Source of the DNA: Nocardia wallacei
GTDB taxonomy: Bacteria > Actinomycetota > Actinomycetes > Mycobacteriales > Mycobacteriaceae
Length of the DNA stretch: 64,000 nt
Direction of reading: 5' to 3'
Assembly (NCBI RefSeq): GCF_014466955.1
Contig: NZ_AP023396.1
Location: 4,836,001 to 4,900,000, forward strand
Shown here: positions 15,665 to 22,804 of the stretch, in pieces
How positions within the stretch are numbered: the stretch's first letter is position 1
How the letters are laid out: every line of letters starts with the position of its first letter
Notes under the pieces: generated by a model
Databases searched by the model: none
Told to the model about the DNA's origin: nothing
Seen by the model: only the letters and a program-made list of their open reading frames with translations
Made by a program: the position numbers and the translations under genes

Positions 15665-15891
15665 CGGCGGCACGTGCAGGTGGCCCACTCGCGCATGCCG
15701 TAGCCGTTCTTGCGGAAGGTCTCGGCATGGCAGGTGCCGGACTCGCGATCGTGCATCGCCAGGTCGTGACCGCAACCGCACAGCGCGCCAGGTTTGCGCT
15801 CCGCCCGGGCCCGCCGCCCGCCGAGACGACCGCAGGCCCAGCCGACACCGACCAGCGCGGCTCCCGCGACGAGGCTCAGGGGATCGAACAT
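15601..15891 (-). CDS. Small Cys/His-rich protein with N-terminal membrane segment
   Basis: A 96-residue protein of unknown function. A hydrophobic segment (residues ~4-24) is followed by a basic patch and a compact Cys/His cluster: CGCGHDLAMHDRESGTCH and, after an aromatic stretch, CTCRRYTGP. Five Cys and several His suggest metal binding, facing the cytoplasm if the helix is an anchor. The pattern looks conserved and in-frame, and it overlaps the TetR gene end by 64 bases on the other strand, so both 3' ends are constrained. Confidence 0.6.
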   Translation of the reverse strand: MFDPLSLVAGAALVGVGWACGRLGGRRARAERKPGALCGCGHDLAMHDRESGTCHAETFRKNGYGMREWATCTCRRYTGPTPLDEVFAPPIMPPSP

Positions 15892-15952
15892 AATTGCAGT
15901 ATACGTATACATATAGCCCCGCGTCACGCGAAAACGGAACTCGCCCGGGGAA

Positions 15953-16363
15953 TCAGCCGCCCAGCAGATCGGCCAGGGGCGCGAACCGGTTGCGGTCCGC
16001 GGCGACCAGCGCCGGAAAACGCTCCGCGATTGCCGCCGACATCGCCTCACGCACCTCGCCACGCAGCTCGGCGCCCGCGGGGGTCAGCACGATCCGGGTG
16101 ATCCGCCGATCCCGCGCGTCGGGTTCGCGTGCGAGCAGGCCGCGCCGCTGCAGGCGGTCGACCACGCCGGTCACGTTCGTCTTGTCGCAGCCGAGCAGCG
16201 TCGCCAGCTCGCCGAACGAGGGATGATGCCGGTCCAGCAAGCAGAGCACCTGAGTCTGCTGGCTGGTGAGTTCGAACCGGCGCGCGATCTCGGCGTACAG
16301 CGCCGCCGTCTCGCGGTGCAGTGTCATCACCGCCGTCGTCAGATCGGATCTCGCGCCGCTCAC
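15953..16363 (-). CDS. MarR family regulator
   Basis: A 136-residue winged-helix repressor with the central LTSQQTQVLCLLDRHHPSFG, recognition helix LLGCDKTNVTGVVDRLQRRG and wing AREPDARDRRITRIVLT. Start choice is uncertain: GTG at 16363 avoids the operator region, while an in-frame ATG at 16417 would lie inside the putative operator-promoter. It is divergent from the SDR gene, which it most likely regulates. Confidence 0.87.
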   Translation of the reverse strand: MSGARSDLTTAVMTLHRETAALYAEIARRFELTSQQTQVLCLLDRHHPSFGELATLLGCDKTNVTGVVDRLQRRGLLAREPDARDRRITRIVLTPAGAELRGEVREAMSAAIAERFPALVAADRNRFAPLADLLGG

Positions 16364-16388
16364 GCGGCTCAGTGTAGTCCATCGACAG

Positions 16389-16417
16389 TTGACATCCTCG
16401 ACCGATTGGTCGAGCAT
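16389..16417 (+). promoter_or_regulatory. Promoter with embedded MarR operator for the SDR gene
   Basis: TTGACA (16389-16394) is followed 17 bases later by GAGCAT as a weak -10. The spacer contains TCGACC-GATT-GGTCGA (16398-16413), a perfect 6-bp inverted repeat in the position expected for repression by the divergent MarR. Confidence 0.65.
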
Positions 16418-16453
16418 CTCGACTATCCATGATCTCTTATTACGGAGGGGTAT

Positions 16454-17179
16454 ATGACCGTCGCACTGGTGACCGGTGGCTCGCGTGGAATCGGCCGGGC
16501 CATCTCCCGGCGGCTCGCCGCGGACGGCGCGGACGTCGTGGTGAACTATCGCGAGAATGCCGCGGCCGCGGCGGAAGTCGTGACGGAGGTGACGGCCGCG
16601 GGCGGGCGGGCGGTGGCCGCGCCGGGCGACGCGGCCGACCCCGGGCAACTGCGACGGCTGTTCGACACCGCCGAGGACCGTTTCGGCGGGCTGGACGTGC
16701 TGGTGGCCAATGCCGGAATCGCGCGATTCGCTCCGCTCGCCGACGCGCCCGACGCGGACTTTGATCTACTGTTCACCGTCAACACGCGCGGCACGTTCCT
16801 GGCGATGCGCGAGGCCGCCCGCCGGCTCCGCGACGGCGGCCGGGTGGTGGTGATCTCCAGCGGCACGACGGTCACCGCCCGGCCCGGCGCCGCGCTGTAT
16901 TCGGCGAGCAAGGCGGCGACCGAACAGCTGGTCCGCATCGCCGCCGTCGAGCTCGGCGAGCGCGGCATCACCGTCAACAGCGTCCTGCCCGGCGCCACCC
17001 GCACCGACGCCCTGGTCGCCACTATCGACGACGCCCGGCTCGCGCACCTGGCCGCCCAGACCCCGCTGCGGCGCATCGGCGAACCCGCCGACATTGCCGC
17101 CGTCGTCTCCTTCCTCGCCTCCCCCGACGGCGGCTGGATCACCGGCCAGCAACTACACGCAGGCGGCGGATCGTTCTGA
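16454..17179 (+). CDS. Short-chain dehydrogenase/reductase (FabG-like)
   Basis: A 241-residue classical SDR. The cofactor motif is TGGSRGIG at residues ~6-13, NAG at ~82-84, catalytic Ser in VISSG, and YSASK gives the catalytic Tyr and Lys near residue 155. The closest shape is 3-oxoacyl-ACP reductase-like or a related alcohol dehydrogenase; the substrate is unknown. A GGAGGGG site precedes the ATG. The last 26 bases of the gene belong to the first unit of a 37-bp tandem repeat. Confidence 0.88.
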   Translation: MTVALVTGGSRGIGRAISRRLAADGADVVVNYRENAAAAAEVVTEVTAAGGRAVAAPGDAADPGQLRRLFDTAEDRFGGLDVLVANAGIARFAPLADAPDADFDLLFTVNTRGTFLAMREAARRLRDGGRVVVISSGTTVTARPGAALYSASKAATEQLVRIAAVELGERGITVNSVLPGATRTDALVATIDDARLAHLAAQTPLRRIGEPADIAAVVSFLASPDGGWITGQQLHAGGGSF

Positions 17180-17227
17180 CCCGTGATGGTTACGCGCAGG
17201 CGGCGGATTGTTCTGACCCGCGAGGGT
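17154..17227. repeat. 37-bp tandem duplication over the end of the SDR gene
   Basis: Units 17154-17190 and 17191-17227 agree at 33 of 37 positions. The first encodes the last residues and the stop of the SDR; the second is a non-coding copy that carries GGGTAT, a possible -10 for the next gene. Confidence 0.85.
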
Positions 17228-17273
17228 ATGGACCCGGCCAGCGGGTAGTCGCTGCATCAGGGAGGTGGTTCGG

Positions 17274-17630
17274 ATGGTGGATGACGTGGAGAAGCGGTGG
17301 CACGATCCCGGCATGTACCGCCGGGCGGCCGGGTATGTGGGCACCGTGCTCGTCGTGACGGCGCTGGTGTGCGTGGCGGTGGTGCAGTGGGCCGGGCGCC
17401 GCGAGCCGTGCGCCGACGCCGACACCGCGTTCTGCGATACCGCCGCACGCGGCACCATGATCGCCGCGCCCGGCATCGTGCTGGCGCTCGGGACGCTCGG
17501 GGCGTTCGTGCAGACCTATCGGGTGTGGAAACGGCACCGGGCCTGGCCGATCTGGCAGGGTGCCGGCTGGTTCCTGATGACGGTGACGCTCGTCTTCCTC
17601 GGCATCGGCGCGGGCACGATCGGCCGCTGA
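17274..17630 (+). CDS. Small three-helix membrane protein
   Basis: A 118-residue hypothetical protein with three membrane helices: residues ~20-40 (VGTVLVVTALVCVAVVQW), ~63-85 and ~98-116. A Cys pair (C47 and C55 region, in REPCADADTAFCD) lies in the loop after the first helix and may form a disulfide outside the cell. GGAGG is 8 bases before the ATG at 17274. A GGGTAT at 17224-17229 with GATT 14 bases before it could be its promoter. I do not recognise the family. Confidence 0.6.
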   Translation: MVDDVEKRWHDPGMYRRAAGYVGTVLVVTALVCVAVVQWAGRREPCADADTAFCDTAARGTMIAAPGIVLALGTLGAFVQTYRVWKRHRAWPIWQGAGWFLMTVTLVFLGIGAGTIGR

Positions 17631-17631
17631 T

Positions 17632-17675
17632 CCGATGCGACGGGCCCGCTCCGGTACGCGGGCCCGTCGCATCGG
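17632..17675. terminator. Strong bidirectional hairpin terminator
   Basis: A perfect 18-bp stem (17632-17649 with 17658-17675) with an 8-base loop fills the gap between two convergent stop codons. Confidence 0.9.
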
Positions 17676-17676
17676 G

Positions 17677-19092
17677 TCAGGCCGTTTCGCGGCGGCGCAC
17701 CAGCCGGTTCACGAGCGGGTATCCGGCGCAAACCAGCACCGCCCACACCAGACCCACCATCAGCGCCGTGCGCCCGCTGTCGGTGAAGAACAGCAGCACC
17801 ACCACGAGGCCCAGGAAGGCCAGCGCCACCACGGTGGTCACGGGGGCACCGGGCAGCCGGTAGTCGCTGGCCGGGAGTTCCCCGCGCCGCACCTTGGCGC
17901 GATAGAGCAGGTGGCAGACCAGAATCATCCCCCACACGAAGATGATGCCCATGGTGCTGACCGAGGTGATGTAGTTGAACGCCTTGTCCGGCGAGATCAC
18001 GTTCACGACCACGCCGATCACCATCATCGCCGCCGACACCACGATGCCCGCGTACGGCACCCGCCGGCGACTCAGCCCGGACAGCGCGGTCGGCGCCTCC
18101 GCACGCAGCGACAAGCTGCGCAGCATGCGGCCGGTGGAGTAGATCCCCGAATTGCACGAGGACAGCGCCGCGGTCAGCAGCACGAAATTGATCAGGCCCG
18201 CAGCGCCGGGTATGCCGATCTGCGAGAACACCTCGACGAACGGGCTACGCCCGCTGTGGAATTCGGTCCAGCTCACCACCGACATGATGATGATCAACGC
18301 CCCGACATAGAACAGGCCGATGCGCAGCGGCAGCGTATTGATCGCCTTGCGCAGCGTGCGCCGGGGGTCGGCGGCCTCGCCCGCCGTCACGCCCACCAAT
18401 TCGACGCCGACATAGGCGAACACCACGATCTGCAATGCCAGCATGGCCTGGCCGAAACCGTTCGGAAAGACACCGCCCTCCGACCAGAGATTGGTCACCG
18501 TGGAATGGTCGGTATGCCCGAAACCGAAGACGAGTACGCCGATGCCGATCAGGATCATGGCCACGATGGCGGTCACCTTGATCGCGGAAAACCAGAACTC
18601 GCCCTCACCGAAAAGCTTTACCGAGATCAAGTTCGCCGCGAACAGCACACCGAGCACGACCAGCGCGGTCACCCATTCCGGGATCGCGAACCAGTACTTC
18701 ACGTATTTACCGGCAACGGTGATCTCGGCCATGCAGGTCGCCACCCACACGGCCCAGTAGGTCCAGCCGGTCACGAAACCGGCGAAGCGGCCCAGGAATT
18801 CGTTCGCGTACTCGGCGAAACTGCCCGAGACCGGGCGGTAGGTCAGCAGTTCGCCGAGGGCGCGCATTATCACGAAGATCGCCAATCCGGCGGCGAGATA
18901 GCACAGGATGAGTGCCGGCCCGGCCTGCTCGATGGCGCCGCCAGCGCCGTAGAACAGACCGGTGCCGATCGCGCCGCCGATGGCGATCATCTGAATGGTG
19001 CGCGGATTCAGTCCGCGTTTGTAGCCTTCTTCGTCACCCGCGGTCGCGAGCGGTGGCGCGCCGGGCGCCGCCGAAGTGCGGTCGGTCATCAT
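17677..19092 (-). CDS. Amino-acid permease (APC superfamily)
   Basis: A 471-residue transporter with twelve predicted helices. The conserved first helix reads [19 protein letters not shown] and the family motif FAYVGVELVGVTAGEA is seen near residue 235. It belongs to the AAT group that includes AnsP, CycA and GabP; the particular amino acid cannot be assigned. Start is ATG 19092 or 19089. A second member lies at 46955-48394. Confidence 0.88.
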   Translation of the reverse strand: MMTDRTSAAPGAPPLATAGDEEGYKRGLNPRTIQMIAIGGAIGTGLFYGAGGAIEQAGPALILCYLAAGLAIFVIMRALGELLTYRPVSGSFAEYANEFLGRFAGFVTGWTYWAVWVATCMAEITVAGKYVKYWFAIPEWVTALVVLGVLFAANLISVKLFGEGEFWFSAIKVTAIVAMILIGIGVLVFGFGHTDHSTVTNLWSEGGVFPNGFGQAMLALQIVVFAYVGVELVGVTAGEAADPRRTLRKAINTLPLRIGLFYVGALIIIMSVVSWTEFHSGRSPFVEVFSQIGIPGAAGLINFVLLTAALSSCNSGIYSTGRMLRSLSLRAEAPTALSGLSRRRVPYAGIVVSAAMMVIGVVVNVISPDKAFNYITSVSTMGIIFVWGMILVCHLLYRAKVRRGELPASDYRLPGAPVTTVVALAFLGLVVVLLFFTDSGRTALMVGLVWAVLVCAGYPLVNRLVRRRETA

Positions 19093-19148
19093 GGTCGGCA
19101 CGCTACCGCGCTCGTGCGCGACGCGCGCGGCCGAGCCGCGAAGCGATC

Positions 19149-19622
19149 TCAGCCCTGCTGGGCCTCCCACATCCAGTGCAGCTGCTCGAGTCGCGCGGTG
19201 ATCTCGATGAACAGATCCTGGGTGACCGGATCGGCCTTCTCGGTCGCCTCGATGCGGCCGCGCATCCGCTGGACCACCGCGGCGAGGTTGCCGATGATCG
19301 CGTCGGTGACATCGACGTCACGCTGCCAGCCGCCCGGGAAGCCCTTGGCTCCGGAGGAGTCGGCGACCGTGCTGGCCCGGCCGTCCGGGCTCACCCCGAT
19401 CGCTGTGGCTCGCTCCGCCGCCTTGTCGGTGAAGTCGCGGGCGTCCTCGACCAGTTCGTCGAGCGCCAGGTGCACGGTGCGGAAACGCTCTCCGATCACG
19501 TTCCAGTGCGCCTGTTTGGCGATCAACGTCAGATCGATCAGGTCGACGACGGCGCCGTTGAGCGCCTCCCCCGCGATGCGCTGCTGTTCGGGGTCGAGGG
19601 TCGTGGTGATGGGTTGTGCCAC
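19149..19622 (-). CDS. dps: Dps/ferritin-like DNA-protection protein
   Basis: A 157-residue Dps-family protein: KQAHWNVIGERFRTVHLALDELVEDARDFTDKAAERA (given here in parts) holds the His, Asp and Glu of the inter-subunit ferroxidase site. Dps dodecamers store iron and shield DNA under starvation and peroxide stress. The GTG at 19622 is chosen with AAGGAG 7 bases upstream. A GGTT-N15-GGGTAA stress promoter is 39 bases upstream. Confidence 0.88.
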   Translation of the reverse strand: MAQPITTTLDPEQQRIAGEALNGAVVDLIDLTLIAKQAHWNVIGERFRTVHLALDELVEDARDFTDKAAERATAIGVSPDGRASTVADSSGAKGFPGGWQRDVDVTDAIIGNLAAVVQRMRGRIEATEKADPVTQDLFIEITARLEQLHWMWEAQQG

Positions 19623-19660
19623 GGGATGACTCCTTCCTCGGTTGGCCACTTGTGTCCGCC

Positions 19661-19685
19661 TTACCCGCCCCGGGCGAGATCAACC
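19661..19685 (-). promoter_or_regulatory. SigF/SigB-type promoter for dps
   Basis: The minus strand reads GGTT, 15 bases, GGGTAA. Confidence 0.6.
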
Positions 19686-19732
19686 GGCAGCGGTGAGTCA
19701 GGCCACACCACCGACGGGTTGCCGGATAATAA

Positions 19733-19755
19733 TTGTGAATACACAATCATTGTGT
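19733..19755 (+). promoter_or_regulatory. Overlapping palindromic operators at the MFS start
   Basis: TTGTG-AATA-CACAA (19733-19746) and ACACAA-TCA-TTGTGT (19741-19755) overlap each other and the GTG start. TTGT...ACAA sites are typical for MarR/SlyA regulators, and the MarR gene is in the same operon, so autoregulation is likely. Confidence 0.65.
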
Positions 19756-21130
19756 GCCTACAACTATCGAGGGACCGACCGCGCGCCGGAAGACGATCGT
19801 CCTGGTCACGTGCTGTCTGAGCCTGCTCATCTCGTCCATGGACGCGACGGTCGTCAACGTCGCGATCCCCACCATTCGCAGCGATATGGCCGCGCCGCTG
19901 TCCCGGCTGCAATGGATCGTCGACGTCTACACGCTCACCCTCGCCAGCCTGCTGATGCTGTCCGGGGCCGCCGCCGACCGCTTCGGCCGCAAACGCGTGT
20001 TCCGCCTCGGCCTGGTCACCTTCGCCCTGGGATCGCTGCTGTGCAGCCTGGCACCGAACATCGAGAGCCTGATCGGGGCGCGGTTCGTGCAGGCCGTCGG
20101 CGGTTCGATGCTGAACCCGGTGGCGATGTCGATCATCACGACCGTGTTCACCGGCCGCGTCGAGCGGGCGCGGGCAGTCGGGGTCTGGGGAGCGGTGGTC
20201 GGCATCTCGACCGCGCTCGGGCCGATGGTCGGGGGCGGGCTGATCGATGCGCTGGGATGGCAGTCGGTGTTCTGGGTCAATCTGCCCATCTGCGCCGTCG
20301 CGCTGGTCCTCACGACCATCTTCGTGCCGGAATCGAAGTCGCGCACGGTGCGCGGCATCGACGGGATCGGTCAGGTGCTGGCGATCGTGGTGATGTTCAC
20401 GCTGGTGTTCGGGCTCATCGAGCGGCAGCCGCTGGTGTTCGTGGTGAGCGTGATCGCCTTGGGGGCGTTCGTCTTCCACGAGTCGCGGCACCCGTCGCCG
20501 TTCATCGACCTGCGCCTGTTCCGGAGTGTCCCGTTCACCTCGGCGACCGTGACCGCGGTGTGCGCGTTCGCCGGGCTGGGCGCGTTCCTGTTCAGCGCGT
20601 CGCTGTATCTGCAAGGGACGCGGCACTTCTCGGCCGTGCACACCGGTCTGCTGTATCTGCCGATGGCACTCGGCGTGCTGATCTGCTCCCCGCTGTCGGG
20701 GCGGCTGGTCGGCCGGTACGGGACGCGCCCGTCGCTGCTCGTGGCCGGGACGTTCATGGCGCTGGCCGCGGTGCTGCTCACGACCCTGCGCGCGGATACC
20801 GCGCTCTGGCAGCTGATCGTCATGTTCGCCGTGTTCGGCATCGGCTTCGGACTGGTGAACGCACCGATCACGACCGCCGCGGTGAGCGGGATGCCCAACG
20901 ATCGCGCCGGTGCCGCCGCGGCGGTGGCGTCCACCAGCCGCCAGGTCGGGGTCAGCATCGGTGTGGCATTGTGTGGCCTGTTGACCGGCGCGGGCCTGTG
21001 GTGGGTGGTGGCCGCGCTGGCCGCGGGCATCATCGGCTTGGGCGTGGCCGCCAACACCCGGTGGGCGGAGCGCTCCCGCGACCGGGTCGCACCGTTGCTC
21101 GAAGAGAAGGTCCCCACCAGTGTCCGATGA
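19754..21130 (+). CDS. MFS drug-efflux transporter (DHA2/EmrB-QacA type)
   Basis: A 458-residue proton-driven exporter with about fourteen helices. Motifs include MDATVVNVAIPTI in helix 1, the loop AAADRFGRKRVFRLG after helix 2, and a helix-5 motif C region (GAVVGISTALGPMVGG). The substrate is unknown. The GTG start lies within the operator, suggesting a very short leader. The downstream marR gene overlaps its stop by 11 bases. Confidence 0.88.
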   Translation: MPTTIEGPTARRKTIVLVTCCLSLLISSMDATVVNVAIPTIRSDMAAPLSRLQWIVDVYTLTLASLLMLSGAAADRFGRKRVFRLGLVTFALGSLLCSLAPNIESLIGARFVQAVGGSMLNPVAMSIITTVFTGRVERARAVGVWGAVVGISTALGPMVGGGLIDALGWQSVFWVNLPICAVALVLTTIFVPESKSRTVRGIDGIGQVLAIVVMFTLVFGLIERQPLVFVVSVIALGAFVFHESRHPSPFIDLRLFRSVPFTSATVTAVCAFAGLGAFLFSASLYLQGTRHFSAVHTGLLYLPMALGVLICSPLSGRLVGRYGTRPSLLVAGTFMALAAVLLTTLRADTALWQLIVMFAVFGIGFGLVNAPITTAAVSGMPNDRAGAAAAVASTSRQVGVSIGVALCGLLTGAGLWWVVAALAAGIIGLGVAANTRWAERSRDRVAPLLEEKVPTSVR

Positions 21131-21566
21131 GACCCGCACCGCGCCACCGGAATCCCCGCCCACTCCGGACGAGGTCTGGCGGTTGCTCACCCACCTGGTC
21201 ACCGACACCCGCGACCAGTGGAAGCGGGCGGTCGTGGAGCGAACGGGCATGCCGTTCAGCCGGATTCGGATCCTGCGCCGCCTCCGGCAAGGCGGCCCGA
21301 TGACCCTCAAGGAACTGGCCCGCGCGGCGACCATGGATGCCCCCGCCACCACCGTCGTCATCAACGACCTCGAGGAACGCGGCCTGGTGCGGCGCCAGAC
21401 CGATCCGGCCGATCGGCGTTCGAAACTGGTGTCCGCTACCGAATCCGGCCTGGCGGTCCTCGCCGACGCCTTGGCCACTCCGGATCCCGCACCGGATTCC
21501 CTGGCCGCCCTCTCCCCCGGCGATCTCCGCACCCTCCACGATCTCCTGCGCCGACTGGAACACTGA
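21120..21566 (+). CDS. MarR family regulator of the MFS operon
   Basis: A 148-residue winged-helix regulator: FSRIRILRRLRQGGPMTLKELA, recognition region ATMDAPATTVVINDLEERG and wing RRQTDPADRRSKLVS. It starts with GTG inside the end of the MFS gene, so translation is coupled. The TTGT/ACAA palindromes at 19733-19755 are its probable operators, giving a substrate-inducible efflux operon. Confidence 0.87.
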   Translation: MSDETRTAPPESPPTPDEVWRLLTHLVTDTRDQWKRAVVERTGMPFSRIRILRRLRQGGPMTLKELARAATMDAPATTVVINDLEERGLVRRQTDPADRRSKLVSATESGLAVLADALATPDPAPDSLAALSPGDLRTLHDLLRRLEH

Positions 21567-21582
21567 CCGTTCGGCGAGAAGG

Positions 21583-22137
21583 TCAGGGGCACAGCGTGTC
21601 CGGCGTCCACCCACCTGCCGTGGCCCTGATCGCCCGCTCGACCACCCGGTCGATGTCACCGGTGGCGTCGATCCTGGCTCCCGGTTCGTCCGGGGCGAGG
21701 GGCTGGAGGGTGGCCAGCTGCGAGTCCAAGAGCTGGGCGCCCATGAAATGGCCGCTGCGCGTGGTCAATCGGCGCAACAGTTCCCCGCGCGGTACGTCGA
21801 GTTCGATGAACAGCAGCGCGGGAACCTTGGCGCGCAAGCGATCTCGGTAGGCGCGTGTGAGTGCAGAACAAGCGACTACGCCGCGAGGTGAATTCCGCGG
21901 GCCGTCCGGCTGCTCGGCGTGATCCGCCAGCCATGCCGCGACCAGATCCAGCCAGGGCCATCGATCGGCGTCGTCGAGCGGCACCCCGGCGGCCATCTTC
22001 GCCACGTTCGCGGGCGGATGGAAGGCGTCGCCGTCGGCGTACTCGGCTCCGAGCGCCGCGGCCAGCCGCTCCCCCACCGTGGACTTGCCCGCGCCCGAGA
22101 CGCCCATGACGGCGATCGGCCCCCATGGTTCGGTCAT
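21583..22137 (-). CDS. gntK: Gluconokinase (GntK/IdnK type)
   Basis: A 184-residue P-loop kinase that phosphorylates gluconate to 6-phosphogluconate. Walker A is GVSGAGKST at residues ~12-20; other family blocks are YADGDAFHPPANVAKM, PLDDADRWPWL, CSALTRAYRDRLR and RSGHFMGAQLLDSQLATLQP (in parts). Length fits the family. The ATG at 22137 is 54 bases from the divergent USP gene. Together with phosphoketolase at the window start it hints at pentose-phosphate/gluconate metabolism, but they are 21 kb apart. Confidence 0.9.
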   Translation of the reverse strand: MTEPWGPIAVMGVSGAGKSTVGERLAAALGAEYADGDAFHPPANVAKMAAGVPLDDADRWPWLDLVAAWLADHAEQPDGPRNSPRGVVACSALTRAYRDRLRAKVPALLFIELDVPRGELLRRLTTRSGHFMGAQLLDSQLATLQPLAPDEPGARIDATGDIDRVVERAIRATAGGWTPDTLCP

Positions 22138-22191
22138 GGCCGCGACCTTAGTCCCCGAGCTCGGCGGGCCGTCTGATCTACGCTCGGAAGG

Positions 22192-22677
22192 GTGGCGGAG
22201 GAAACTACACCGGAGTGGGCGCCCAGCGCGTCGTCCGGCTTCGAGCTGGGCACCGACGGACCGAACGTGATCCTCGTCGGGATCGACGGCTCGGACGCGT
22301 CCTGGCGGGCCGCCGCCTACGCCGCGGGGCTCGCCCGCCGCCAGAACGCGCTGCTGGCAATGATTTACGTACAGCCGTGGATGGCGATGGCGGGCGCCTA
22401 CGGGGCCGATGTGCAAGCGGTGACCGCGGAGATGGCCGAGGAGCTGGCCCGCGAAATTCAGCAGCACGCCGAGCGGGTGCGGGACGTGTACGCGGTCCGA
22501 TGGAAATTCCTCACCCGCCGCGGCGACCCGTATGCCGGGCTGGCCGAAGCCGCCGACGAACTCAAGGCCGACGCGGTCGTGGTCGGCGCGTCGGAGAAGA
22601 CCGGGCACCGGCTGATCGGATCGGTCGCCGTGCGGCTGGTCAAGGCCGGGCGCTGGCCCGTCACCGTGGTGCCCTGA
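22192..22677 (+). CDS. Universal stress protein (UspA family)
   Basis: A 161-residue single-domain Usp with VILVGIDGSDASWRAAAYAAGLA near residue 26 and the ATP-loop pattern VVVGASEKTGHRLIGSVAVRLV (in parts) near residue 128. GTG at 22192 gives a 25-residue N-terminal extension. A GTCT-N15-GGGTGG promoter-like sequence at 22171-22195 would overlap this start, so initiation could be further downstream. USPs respond to hypoxia and general stress in related genera. Confidence 0.85.
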   Translation: MAEETTPEWAPSASSGFELGTDGPNVILVGIDGSDASWRAAAYAAGLARRQNALLAMIYVQPWMAMAGAYGADVQAVTAEMAEELAREIQQHAERVRDVYAVRWKFLTRRGDPYAGLAEAADELKADAVVVGASEKTGHRLIGSVAVRLVKAGRWPVTVVP

Positions 22678-22691
22678 CCCGCGTGGCAAAC

Positions 22692-22709
22692 CCGGACCGA
22701 CCGGTCCGG
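22692..22709 (+). terminator. Short hairpin after the USP gene
   Basis: CCGGACC (22692-22698) pairs with GGTCCGG (22703-22709), loop GACC, 15 bases after the stop. Confidence 0.45.
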
Positions 22710-22744
22710 TGGTTACGATCCTCCTCGTGGATCCGGTCGACCGA

Positions 22745-22769
22745 GTTTGACCCACCCCACCGCGGGAAT
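22745..22769 (+). promoter_or_regulatory. SigF/SigB-type promoter for the DoxX-repeat gene
   Basis: GTTT, 15 bases, GGGAAT; the -10 ends 35 bases before the ATG at 22805. Confidence 0.6.
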
Positions 22770-22804
22770 CGCCGGAACAGCCGTCGAGGGAAAGGGTTGT
22801 CTTC

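Noticed and set aside
22171..22195. Stress-type promoter for the USP gene (GTCT-N15-GGGTGG)
   Set aside because: The -10 is poor and would overlap the annotated start codon, so it is mentioned only as an alternative.
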